Assembly (NCBI RefSeq): GCF_005771495.1
Contig: NZ_VAUW01000012.1
Location: forward strand, 1 to 64,000
Direction of reading: 5' to 3'
Source of the DNA: Maribacter sp. ACAM166
GTDB lineage: Bacteria > Bacteroidota > Bacteroidia > Flavobacteriales > Flavobacteriaceae
Length of the DNA stretch: 64,000 nt
Shown here: positions 43,234 to 50,970 of the stretch, one piece after another
Layout of the letters: each line of letters starts with the position of its first letter
Numbering within the stretch: the stretch's first letter is position 1
Translations under genes and position numbers: made by a program
Notes under the pieces: generated by a model
Told to the model about the DNA's origin: nothing
Seen by the model: the letters and a program-made list of their open reading frames with translations, nothing else
Database searches by the model: none

Positions 43234-44718
43234 CTAATATTTAGCACTCTTACCTTTTGCCATTGTTCTAAGAATGAAATCACGTACGTCATCATTTGCC
43301 GTCTTAAGGTCTTCTCGCCTTAAATACATCATGTGACCAGAACGGTACCCCTTGAAGCTAAACCTATCTTTCATTCTACCACTTGGGTCAACTTGCCACA
43401 TGGTATACTTAGCATTAAAATAAGTAGTGGCGCCATCGTAGTACCCAGATTGTATCATCACATTTAAATATGGGTTCTGTGCCATTGCCTGTCTTAAATC
43501 TTCACGTGTAGTATCATTGTCATTATTCCATGGGTGAACAGGCCCGAACATATTATACTTTACATCAGTTTTAAAATTTAACTCTTCTTGTAAATAGTAA
43601 TTAATTGCAGGTGTAAAACTATGAAGCCATGATGTAAGTTCAGAATTATAGTCTGGTTGCATACCTGCCAATTGCCTATCCATGCCTAAGTACCTAGAAT
43701 CTAGTCGACCAATAGTATATCCATTTTTATCTTTAAGTAGATTTTTCCAGAAGAATGAAGTTGGAACTGATAGGTTTTGTTCTAGTATATCCCGTTGTTT
43801 AAGACCTGAATAGTAAGCCATTTTATCTGCTACTTTCGATTTTTCTGATGCATCTAAAAAACCACCTTTTGCTAAGGCAGGGATTAATTCATTAATAGTA
43901 TACGCCTCCGATTCAGGTAAAATATCCAATAGGTCTTTGTCTTGAAGCGCTTTTGGTAATACTTTATGGTGCCATGCAGCAGCCGTAAAGTAAGGTAGGT
44001 TGAGAGCTTCGGCAACTGGTCCGCTATTTTGTATCACCTTATAATCTGCTGGAGAAACCATGATTACCCCATTTAAATACATCCATTGTTGGTTTTGTAA
44101 CGCTAATGAAAGCCCCATTACACGGGTACCCCCATAACTCTCTCCAATAATATATTTAGGTGATCTCCATCTATTATTTCTTGTTACAAAAGTATTGAGC
44201 CACTCTGCCAAATATTTAATATCCGCATTAATACCGAAGAATTTTTCTCGGTCAACTTCTTTACCACTTTCTGTAATAGTTCTACTATACCCTGTATTTA
44301 CAGGATTTACATAAACGATATCAGCAACGTCTAAAACTGAATGTGGATTTTCATTAACACCATAAGGTTGCACAGGGTATCCTTCATCATCAATTTTTAA
44401 TATTCTAGGACCTGTATATGCCAAGTGCATCCAAACAGATCCTGAACCTGGCCCACCATTAAATGAAATTAATAATGGTCTAGCAGCACGATCTTTTATA
44501 TTATTTCGTGTGTAATAGGTATAATGCAGAGAAGCTATTGGTTTGGCATTTTCATCCCATACTGGTTGTGTACCTGTTTGAGCTGTATAAGAAAATGTAG
44601 TGCCGCTTATAGTCGCATTATGCTGTGTTGTTATTATGGTATCAATTGGTAATACTCTGGACTGAGCGAGCGTAATGGTAGTTACCAAACAAAGAGAAAA
44701 TTTTAGAATTTTTTTCAT
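43234..44718 (-). CDS. Serine carboxypeptidase-like peptidase (family S10)
   Basis: A 494-residue alpha/beta hydrolase with a signal peptide (ends LAQS). Oxyanion and start region LLISFNGGPGSGSVWMHL, the nucleophile in GESYGGTRVMG (Ser near residue 200), catalytic Asp in SGYYDGATTYF and catalytic His in RSGHMMYL. It would release C-terminal residues from peptides in the periplasm or outside. The stop faces the YfiM-like gene 9 bases away. Confidence 0.93.
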   Translation of the reverse strand: MKKILKFSLCLVTTITLAQSRVLPIDTIITTQHNATISGTTFSYTAQTGTQPVWDENAKPIASLHYTYYTRNNIKDRAARPLLISFNGGPGSGSVWMHLAYTGPRILKIDDEGYPVQPYGVNENPHSVLDVADIVYVNPVNTGYSRTITESGKEVDREKFFGINADIKYLAEWLNTFVTRNNRWRSPKYIIGESYGGTRVMGLSLALQNQQWMYLNGVIMVSPADYKVIQNSGPVAEALNLPYFTAAAWHHKVLPKALQDKDLLDILPESEAYTINELIPALAKGGFLDASEKSKVADKMAYYSGLKQRDILEQNLSVPTSFFWKNLLKDKNGYTIGRLDSRYLGMDRQLAGMQPDYNSELTSWLHSFTPAINYYLQEELNFKTDVKYNMFGPVHPWNNDNDTTREDLRQAMAQNPYLNVMIQSGYYDGATTYFNAKYTMWQVDPSGRMKDRFSFKGYRSGHMMYLRREDLKTANDDVRDFILRTMAKGKSAKY

Positions 44719-44847
44719 AGTTTATCTAAGGTTCTGTTATTCAACAAAAATAAGAATTTTACCAGTATTCTCAGGTGCCACAGCTGACATAATCTTTTAT
44801 ACAAGCTTCAATTTTTAATATTAAACCACGATTTTAATAATTATATT

Positions 44848-44879
44848 TTGTTTAATAAATAATAATAAACTTTAAACAA
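44848..44879. promoter_or_regulatory. Second copy of the photolyase-type operator, before the fasciclin gene
   Basis: TTGTTTAA (44848-44855), 16 bases, TTAAACAA (44872-44879): the core and spacing are identical to the photolyase site at 15787-15818. It ends 29 bases upstream of the -7 box at 44909. An additional partial half-site, TAGTTAAATAAT, lies at 44894-44905. Confidence 0.6.
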
Positions 44880-44908
44880 TTATTATGAATATTTAGTTAA
44901 ATAATTTT

Positions 44909-44916
44909 TATTTTTG
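44909..44916 (+). promoter_or_regulatory. -7 promoter box of the fasciclin gene
   Basis: TATTTTTG fits TAnnTTTG, 24 bases before the ATG. There is no proper -33 TTG. Confidence 0.45.
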
Positions 44917-44938
44917 TTTGAACTTAAAATAAAATAAC

Positions 44939-45529
44939 ATGAAAATTTTTAAAATAGTCCTATTTTCTCTAGTTGTAATAATAGCTTTGATAAGCTGTGG
45001 AGAACAGAAAAAAGAAGTTAAAGAAGTAATAATTGATGTTGAGAATCAGACGGAAGAGGTTGTAGCTGAAGTTATGGAAACGCCAACTATTGTTAGTGTA
45101 GCTGCTGGTGATGAGCGGTTCTCTACCTTGGTGACAGCTGTACAGGCTGCTAATTTGGTAGAAACGTTGAACAGTAAGGGTCCATTTACGGTTTTTGCAC
45201 CAACAAACGATGCTTTTGCCAAATTACCAGAAGGAACTGTAGAAACTTTGGTGAAGCCAGAAAGTAAAGAAACGCTAACAGGTATTTTAACATATCATGT
45301 TGTTGCAGGCGCTTATAATGCAGCAGACGTTATAGATGCTATACAAACCAATGATGGTCGTTTTGATATAGAAACCATTCAAGGTGGAACGATTACCTTA
45401 TCATTAAAGGATGGAAATGTTCTTTTGACGGATGTTAATGGTGGTTCTGCTACAGTAATAATTGCCGATGTAATGGCTTCTAACGGAATTATTCATGCAA
45501 TAGATTCAGTAGTAATGCCAAAATCATAG
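44939..45529 (+). CDS. Fasciclin-domain lipoprotein
   Basis: A 196-residue surface lipoprotein. Lipobox ALISCGEQK, an acidic linker (EVKEVIIDVENQTEEVVAE), then one fasciclin (FAS1) domain: FSTLVTAVQAANLVETL, GPFTVFAPTNDAFAKLP, TLTGILTYHVVAG and ADVMASNGIIHAIDSVVMP. FAS1 domains mediate adhesion and in bacteria are often associated with stress or light responses. The photolyase-type operator upstream suggests co-regulation. A terminator at 45555-45585 ends the transcript. Confidence 0.94.
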   Translation: MKIFKIVLFSLVVIIALISCGEQKKEVKEVIIDVENQTEEVVAEVMETPTIVSVAAGDERFSTLVTAVQAANLVETLNSKGPFTVFAPTNDAFAKLPEGTVETLVKPESKETLTGILTYHVVAGAYNAADVIDAIQTNDGRFDIETIQGGTITLSLKDGNVLLTDVNGGSATVIIADVMASNGIIHAIDSVVMPKS

Positions 45530-45554
45530 TTCATTTCATAATTGTGAAAAATAC

Positions 45555-45585
45555 AACCACTATTTTTAAAATAGTGGTTTTTTTG
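45555..45585 (+). terminator. Terminator of the fasciclin gene
   Basis: AACCACTAT (45555-45563) pairs with ATAGTGGTT (45571-45579), loop of 7, followed by TTTTT on the plus strand. Confidence 0.85.
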
Positions 45586-45627
45586 TTTAATCTAGTGTGC
45601 TATTTCAGTCAGAAAAAATCAATATAA

Positions 45628-45999
45628 ATGAAACATTTTACTCGACTTAATGTTCATAGTTTGGGTTCTAAGAGAGTTGGAAGAACCGCACTTTTGGGTA
45701 CAATACAATACGCCGAGGGTTTTATGTCGTAGCTAAAAAAGAATTTAAAAAAGGAATGTTCAAAACAGTAATAGCACGTAGGATAGTATTTACAGCAGCA
45801 TATATGCATTAAAGTATTTTTTCAATTATGGAAGAGGTAATTAACTTTTATAATTTAGGATGAGGAGCAGCTCTAGGTTTTGAGTTGCCACATTAATCTT
45901 TGCTTTTTTCATACGTTCGAATGACATAAGTTAGAGGAAAATGCATTAATTCCTTTTATGGAAATACGAACTCATGTACTAATCGAAAAGGGTTATTAA
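45628..45999 (+). pseudogene. Decayed C-terminal part of a di-heme cytochrome c peroxidase (MauG-like)
   Basis: Three reading frames must be joined. Frame 1 (45628-45732) gives LGSKRVGRTALLGTIQYAEGF; a shift leads to frame 3 (about 45715-45896) with KKGMFKTVIARRIVFTAAYMH, a TAA, then IMEEVINFYNLG, a TGA, then GAALGFELPH and another TAA; a second shift gives EENALIPFME at the end. Joined, this matches the MauG/cytochrome c peroxidase C-terminus (pattern G-x-FK-P-LRN-TAPYMHNG-F-TLEEVI-FYN-GGGAG). Three internal stops and two shifts mean it cannot be translated as one protein. The N-terminal heme half is absent. The 410-base gap holds nothing else. Confidence 0.8.
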
Positions 46000-46760
46000 A
46001 ACTTCTCAAAAACACCGAGTCCAAATAAAGCAAAATCATATTTAACGGGATCCATTGGGTCTAGTTTTCTAAGATTTTCATCTAGCTCGGCCAGCGCCTT
46101 TGCATCATTTTGATTTCGTTTTAAAAGCCCGAGTTTACGGGCTACATTTCCCGAATGAACATCTAATGGGCACGATAGTTTAGCGGGGTTTATATTTTTC
46201 CACAGGCCAAAATCAACCTTGGTTGCCGCATCTCTTACCATCCATCGTAAGAACATATTTATTCTTTTGGCAGCTGAACCTTTTAGAGGGTCTGAAACAT
46301 GTTTAGTAGTTCTTATTTCATGAGGTAATTCAAAGAAAACTTCTTTAAACTTAGAAATGGTAGGCTGTAAAGTTTCCTTTTTTTGATATTCAGTGAATAT
46401 ACCTTCTAATCCTCTATGGTGAGTATATATATGCTTTAGGCTTTGAATGAAGTATTTTAAATCAATTCCATTAAAAGTTCTATGAACGAAATTGGCTAAA
46501 GTATCTAAATCCTTTTCACTATGATTGCTTATGAAGTCATAGGGACTTTGACCCATCAGGTCCATTAGTTTATGTGAATTATTGATGATACTTTTTCTAT
46601 TCCCCCATGCAATGGTCGCTGTTAAAAAAGCACTAATTTCTACATCCTCTTTGCGGGTAAATAAATGTGGTATTTGAATTGGATCGGTATCTAGAAATTG
46701 AGGGTTGTTATATGACGTAACTTTTTCGTCTAAAAATGCCTTTAGTTCTTTCTTTGTCAT
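45996..46760 (-). CDS. TIGR02757 family protein
   Basis: A 254-residue protein. Landmarks are TKKELKAFLDEKVTSYNNPQFLDTDPIQIPHLF, EDVEISAFLTATIAWGNRKSIINN and MFLRWMVRDAATKVDFGLWKNI with DVHSGNVARKLGLLKR, the pattern of TIGR02757. The HhH-like C-terminal part suggests nucleic-acid handling, but no function is known to me. It overlaps the start of the CPBP gene by 4 bases, and its end falls within the peroxidase relic. Confidence 0.88.
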   Translation of the reverse strand: MTKKELKAFLDEKVTSYNNPQFLDTDPIQIPHLFTRKEDVEISAFLTATIAWGNRKSIINNSHKLMDLMGQSPYDFISNHSEKDLDTLANFVHRTFNGIDLKYFIQSLKHIYTHHRGLEGIFTEYQKKETLQPTISKFKEVFFELPHEIRTTKHVSDPLKGSAAKRINMFLRWMVRDAATKVDFGLWKNINPAKLSCPLDVHSGNVARKLGLLKRNQNDAKALAELDENLRKLDPMDPVKYDFALFGLGVFEKF

Positions 46761-47314
46761 TCTATTTCAATATCTAATAATTTTAATATTACCAAGGGAA
46801 ATATCAATATCAAATTATATAATGCATGCATGGTCATTGACCATACTAGTCCAAATTTTACACGTATAAAACCTAATAAAAATCCTATGCCTATTTGCGG
46901 GGCGACCAACAATGGTGAAAGTAGCCAAACTTCGGTAGATAGTTCAAAATTACTGAGATGTATTAAACCAAAAATGAGGGTAAAAGAGTAAAATACGGTC
47001 GGAAAGTATTTTGAATTCTTAAAGAATAATAAAGGTCCTCTAAATAGTAATTCTTCTAAAAATGGAGCTACTATAACAGCAAGTATAAAAATTACAATAG
47101 CAGAATTATCTTTAAATAAGTCATCAATCGCATGTTTGCCCATTTCCAATTGAAATACGTGCTGAAGCGTACTTGCAATCATCAATAAAAGTATGCTTAG
47201 GCATAGTGATATTACCAGCAACTTTATTAATTTTCTGAATCTATATTGAAGGTTGTTATTTTTATCTAGTATGTAGACTGGATGTTTAGCAAAATCATAT
47301 AACTCTTCTAGCAT
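46757..47314 (-). CDS. CPBP-family intramembrane metalloprotease
   Basis: A 185-residue membrane protein of the CAAX-protease/bacteriocin-processing (Abi/CPBP) family. Motif 1, FLEELLFRGPLLF, and motif 2, FGLIHLSNF, supply the Glu-Glu-x3-Arg and Phe-x3-His metal-site residues. At least four helices. It is translationally linked with TIGR02757 (4-base overlap) and follows the ABC ATPase gene by 11 bases. Substrate unknown. Confidence 0.9.
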   Translation of the reverse strand: MLEELYDFAKHPVYILDKNNNLQYRFRKLIKLLVISLCLSILLLMIASTLQHVFQLEMGKHAIDDLFKDNSAIVIFILAVIVAPFLEELLFRGPLLFFKNSKYFPTVFYSFTLIFGLIHLSNFELSTEVWLLSPLLVAPQIGIGFLLGFIRVKFGLVWSMTMHALYNLILIFPLVILKLLDIEIE

Positions 47315-47325
47315 ACTATTTAAAA

Positions 47326-48006
47326 TTATGCCACGATGATTTCCTTGTCTACAATTTTACCATCGACCATGGTCAATTTACGGTCGGCCATTTCAGCTAG
47401 CTCTTCGTTATGGGTCACAATGACAAAGGTTTGTCCGAATTTCTCCCTTAATTCAAAAAATAATTTGTGAAGATTATCTGCGCTTTCTGAATCTAAATTG
47501 CCACTGGGTTCATCGGCAAAAATAATAGAAGGATTGTTAATCAAAGCCCGTGCAACTGCAACACGTTGTTGCTCACCCCCAGATAATTCTGCAGGTTTAT
47601 GGTCATATCTATGTGAAAGACCTAAAAAATCTAGAAGCTCTGCAGCCCTCTTTTCAGCATCAAATTTTGGTGTTTTTTTAATGAATGCAGGTAGGCAAAC
47701 ATTTTCTAATGCAGTAAACTCGGGCAATAACTGATGAAATTGAAATATAAAACCAATATGCTTATTTCTAAACTTGGCAAGTTCTTTATCGTTAAGGTTT
47801 GTAGTTTCAGTATTATTAATCAATAACGTGCTGTCGGTCTTATTTGATTGTACATCTAAAGTACCAAGAATTTGCAATAAAGTTGTTTTACCTGCACCAG
47901 AAGCGCCAACTATAGAAACTATTTCTCCCTTTTTAATATGAAGGTCTACACCTTTTAAAACCTCTAATTTTCCGTAATACTTATGAATGTTAGAAGCCTT
48001 TATCAT
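47326..48006 (-). CDS. ABC transporter ATPase (LolD/MacB type)
   Basis: A 226-residue ATP-binding subunit. Walker [13 protein letters not shown] loop [20 protein letters not shown], signature [15 protein letters not shown], Walker [14 protein letters not shown] and the switch His in [10 protein letters not shown]. The sequence from [13 protein letters not shown] to the GNLDS block is characteristic of LolD, which extracts lipoproteins from the inner membrane. No permease is adjacent, so the partner is elsewhere. It heads the operon ATPase-CPBP-TIGR02757. Confidence 0.93.
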   Translation of the reverse strand: MIKASNIHKYYGKLEVLKGVDLHIKKGEIVSIVGASGAGKTTLLQILGTLDVQSNKTDSTLLINNTETTNLNDKELAKFRNKHIGFIFQFHQLLPEFTALENVCLPAFIKKTPKFDAEKRAAELLDFLGLSHRYDHKPAELSGGEQQRVAVARALINNPSIIFADEPSGNLDSESADNLHKLFFELREKFGQTFVIVTHNEELAEMADRKLTMVDGKIVDKEIIVA

Positions 48007-48144
48007 CTAGGTGTTTAATAAGATTGCTATTATTGACTTCAAAATTAATGAAAAAGTAGCAGGAGAGAAATAGTAAAATACAATATGAGTAATTTCGCCC
48101 TTGCTATTTATGATATATTTAGGTCTGTTGATAAAATAAAGTAT

Positions 48145-48152
48145 TAAATTTG
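48145..48152 (+). promoter_or_regulatory. -7 promoter box of folE
   Basis: TAAATTTG fits TAnnTTTG and overlaps the first bases of the spaced repeat at 48150-48181. A TTG at 48128 is only 14 bases away. Confidence 0.45.
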
Positions 48153-48181
48153 TTTAAGAAATAAACAATTAAGTTAAACGT
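48150..48181. promoter_or_regulatory. Third copy of the photolyase-type operator, before folE
   Basis: TTGTTTAA (48150-48157), 16 bases, TTAAACGT (48174-48181): the left half is identical and the right half has two mismatches at the outer end relative to 15787-15818. It lies 12 bases upstream of the folE ATG, and its left half overlaps the -7 box, so binding there would probably repress or replace the normal promoter. Confidence 0.5.
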
Positions 48182-48193
48182 AAATTATTTTAT

Positions 48194-48793
48194 ATGTCTC
48201 CTTATAGAAATTTAGAAGAATACAATCTTGAAATTACCGATGAAGTGCGAAGTAGGTATTCTTCTATAATTGATGAGATTGGAGAAGATGTGACTAGAGA
48301 GGGTCTCGTAAAAACTCCTGAACGTGCTGCGAAAGCCATGTTGTTTTTAACTCAAGGGTATAAACAAGACCCTGTGGAAATATTAAAGGGAGCGATGTTC
48401 AAAGAGTCCTATGATGATATGGTCATTATAAAAGATATTGAGCTGTATTCTTTATGTGAACACCATATGTTGCCATTTTTTGGAAAAGCACATATTGCTT
48501 ATATCCCTAATGGTCATATAGTCGGGTTAAGTAAAATTCCAAGAGTTGTAGATGTTTTCGCGAGAAGGCTACAAGTACAAGAGCGATTAACACATGACAT
48601 TTTAGAGTGTATTAATAATACATTGAAACCTAAAGGTGTTGCTGTGGTTATTGAAGCTTCTCACATGTGTATGATGATGCGTGGTATTCAAAAACAAAAT
48701 TCGGTAACGACCACCTCTGGTTTCAGGGGCCAGTTTGAAAAGATTGAAACTAGAAACGAATTCCTTAAGTTGATAAGTTCAAAACTTTCTTAG
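48194..48793 (+). CDS. folE: GTP cyclohydrolase I
   Basis: A 199-residue zinc enzyme that converts GTP to dihydroneopterin triphosphate, the first step of folate and pterin synthesis. Key blocks: [20 protein letters not shown] (zinc Cys and His), [23 protein letters not shown], and [14 protein letters not shown] (zinc Cys). The enzyme forms decamers in the cytoplasm. It is transcribed alone. The photolyase-type repeat before the start suggests co-regulation with photolyase, whose antenna can be a folate. Confidence 0.96.
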   Translation: MSPYRNLEEYNLEITDEVRSRYSSIIDEIGEDVTREGLVKTPERAAKAMLFLTQGYKQDPVEILKGAMFKESYDDMVIIKDIELYSLCEHHMLPFFGKAHIAYIPNGHIVGLSKIPRVVDVFARRLQVQERLTHDILECINNTLKPKGVAVVIEASHMCMMMRGIQKQNSVTTTSGFRGQFEKIETRNEFLKLISSKLS

Positions 48794-48876
48794 GTACTAC
48801 GAATGCTTTATTATTAATAATTTGAAATTTCGGCATCTTTGTTGCTTTCCAATTAAAGATTTACTAATTTTTCAAT

Positions 48877-49176
48877 ATGTCAATTTTAAAGAACAAAAAA
48901 TATAAACAACTTCTTATGGGGTTGTTATTTGATGGTATAGGGATGCTTTCCTTTGCCATACCTTTTGTGGGGGAATTTTCCGATATTGTCTGGGCACCGT
49001 TGGCTGGTTGGCTAATGACCAGAATGTATAAAGGTAAGATGGGTCAAGCTGCAGGTATATTTACATTTGTAGAAGAAATTATTCCAGGTTTTGACCTTAT
49101 ACCTTCCTTTACCTTAATGTGGTTATATACCTATATATTTAAGGGTGCTAAAAAAGGACAGACTATTGAGGTCTAA
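48877..49176 (+). CDS. Small membrane protein of unknown function
   Basis: A 99-residue protein with three likely helices (residues ~12-30, 35-52 and 63-88) and the motif FVGEFSDIVWAPLAGW. A conserved family in Flavobacteriia, I think, but I do not know its role. It is 83 bases after folE and 54 bases before the molybdoenzyme gene, on the same strand as both. Confidence 0.7.
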   Translation: MSILKNKKYKQLLMGLLFDGIGMLSFAIPFVGEFSDIVWAPLAGWLMTRMYKGKMGQAAGIFTFVEEIIPGFDLIPSFTLMWLYTYIFKGAKKGQTIEV

Positions 49177-49230
49177 GCACGCTCCAATTTATTTCTAAAA
49201 GGCTTAACTTCACGGCAAATCGGGTGTGTT

Positions 49231-50451
49231 TTGAAAAGAAGAAGTTTTGTTGCAAAATCTAGCTTAGGTAGTTTGGCTGCCTTATTAGGTGTTGATATTG
49301 TTTATAAAGAATTAATACCTTCTGGCTATACGCCAGTTGCATTACAAGATAGTGATCCATTTGATTTGTTTAGCAAAGATGAGGCAATGGTCGTATTAAA
49401 CGATCGGCCATGGAATATGGAGGCGCAGGCACATTTACTTAATGATGCAATAACGCCCAATAAGTTTATGTTCATTCGCAACAATGGTATTATACCTGAA
49501 GAAATAAATGAACAAGCATGGCAACTTGAAATTAATGGAGAGTCTGCTGTAGCGCCAAAAACCTATACCCTTAACGATTTAAAAACTAAATTCAAAGAAT
49601 ACACATATCAGCTTACTTTGGAATGTGGGGGTAATGGTAGAAGTGAATTTAACCCGCCAGCAAAAGGAAATCAATGGACAATTGGAGCAGTATCTTGTGC
49701 GGAGTGGACAGGCGTTCGTTTAAAAGATGTTTTGGCTGACGCAGGAATAAAAGATGATGCAGTTTATATAGCATACCACGCTGCGGATACTCATTTAAGC
49801 AATAACCCAACTAAAGAACCCATTTCAAGAGGAGTACCTATTTCTAAGGCGATGCAAGAGGAAACGCTATTGGCTTTTGCCATGAACGGAAAGCCTATTC
49901 CTTTAGTACATGGTTTTCCGTTACGCCTAGTTGCTGGTGGTTGGCCGGCATCGACTTCTGGGAAATGGTTAAACACAATTAGTATAAGAAACAAGGTACA
50001 CGATGGTGAAAAGATGGGCGGTAATTCGTATCGCGTACCTTGTGAAACTGTCGCTCCTGGTGAAACTGTTCCTGAAGAAGAAATGTGCATTATTGAATCA
50101 ATGCCCGTCAAATCATTAATTACGTACCCTAAATCTGGTGCGCTATTGAAAGAAGGAAAATCACTGAAAATTAATGGTCACGCATGGGCAGGTGAAGATG
50201 AAGTTAGTGAACTGGAGTATTCCATAGATTTTGGATCCTCTTGGAAATCTGCTCATATACAGGAACCTAAAAACCGATTAGCTTGGCAACATTTTAATGC
50301 CACTGTTTCTTTTCCTAAAAAAGGATACTATGAAATTTGGGCGCGAGCAACCGATTCTAGGGGAAATAAACAGCCCATGGTATTGCCTGGTTGGAACCCT
50401 AAGGGGTATTTGAATAACGCTTGTCATAGAATTGCCGTAAAAATCACCTAA
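49231..50451 (+). CDS. SorA-like molybdopterin sulfite dehydrogenase catalytic subunit
   Basis: A 406-residue exported enzyme of the sulfite oxidase family. It starts with TTG and a twin-arginine leader (KRRSFVAKSSLGSLAALLG), so it would be folded with its cofactor before export. The molybdenum ligand Cys lies in LTLECGGNGRSEF; other blocks are WTGVRLKDVLADAGI and GFPLRLVAGGWPA, then a C-terminal Ig-like dimer domain (AWAGEDEVSELEYSIDFG). Its stop overlaps the start of a CXXCH-type cytochrome by one base, the arrangement of SorA-SorB, which oxidise sulfite to sulfate. The partner and coupling support this; other substrates are possible. Confidence 0.85.
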   Translation: MKRRSFVAKSSLGSLAALLGVDIVYKELIPSGYTPVALQDSDPFDLFSKDEAMVVLNDRPWNMEAQAHLLNDAITPNKFMFIRNNGIIPEEINEQAWQLEINGESAVAPKTYTLNDLKTKFKEYTYQLTLECGGNGRSEFNPPAKGNQWTIGAVSCAEWTGVRLKDVLADAGIKDDAVYIAYHAADTHLSNNPTKEPISRGVPISKAMQEETLLAFAMNGKPIPLVHGFPLRLVAGGWPASTSGKWLNTISIRNKVHDGEKMGGNSYRVPCETVAPGETVPEEEMCIIESMPVKSLITYPKSGALLKEGKSLKINGHAWAGEDEVSELEYSIDFGSSWKSAHIQEPKNRLAWQHFNATVSFPKKGYYEIWARATDSRGNKQPMVLPGWNPKGYLNNACHRIAVKIT

Positions 50452-50894
50452 TGCAAGAACAAGAAGATACTGATATAATATTCAAACCTATTTATAAGGT
50501 CTTGATACTAATTTGCATAGCTTTTATTGTATTAGGGGCTTTAGCGATTTATTTTTATGGACCAAATCAATCTCAAGTAGAAATAACTGAAGTAGATTCT
50601 GAATTAATAAGAGATGGTATACATGTTCGAACCGGACTGGTAGAGGCTGGGGGTTTACAAACCGTTATAACAAATTGCACTACATGCCATTCCTCTAAAT
50701 TGATTATCCAAAATAGAATGGGAGTAGAGCAATGGAATTCAACCATACGGTGGATGCAAAAAACTCAAGGATTATGGGAGTTAGGAGCGAATCAAAAAGT
50801 GATTGTGAATTACCTTGTCAAGAATTATCCTCCATTGGAAAAGGGTAGAAGACAGGCTCTCACCAATATCGATTGGTATAGACTTAATGAATAA
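50451..50894 (+). CDS. Membrane-anchored monoheme cytochrome c (SorB-like)
   Basis: A 147-residue protein with an N-terminal membrane helix (IYKVLILICIAFIVLGALAIYFY) and one heme site, NCTTCHSS (CXXCH). It would take electrons from the molybdenum subunit, to which it is coupled by an ATG/TAA overlap. Distal ligand is probably a Met in the RWMQKTQGLWEL region. It faces the periplasm. Confidence 0.85.
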   Translation: MQEQEDTDIIFKPIYKVLILICIAFIVLGALAIYFYGPNQSQVEITEVDSELIRDGIHVRTGLVEAGGLQTVITNCTTCHSSKLIIQNRMGVEQWNSTIRWMQKTQGLWELGANQKVIVNYLVKNYPPLEKGRRQALTNIDWYRLNE

Positions 50895-50908
50895 TTTAAT
50901 TCATCTAA

Positions 50909-50954
50909 AAAAAGGCCCCAAGTAAATTCAATTGTACCCGAGGCCCTTTTTAAT
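50909..50954. terminator. Terminator between sorB-like and TonB receptor genes
   Basis: A-rich arm AAAAAGG...CC pairs imperfectly with GGCCCTTTTT at the other end, with one bulged C and an inner loop of about 20 bases. It lies between convergent genes. Confidence 0.55.
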
Positions 50955-50970
50955 TCAATTCAGCTTAATC

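Noticed and set aside
45583-45614. Further copy of the repeat after the fasciclin gene
   Set aside because: Only the left half TTGTTTAA (45583-45590) is present, formed partly by the terminator T-run.
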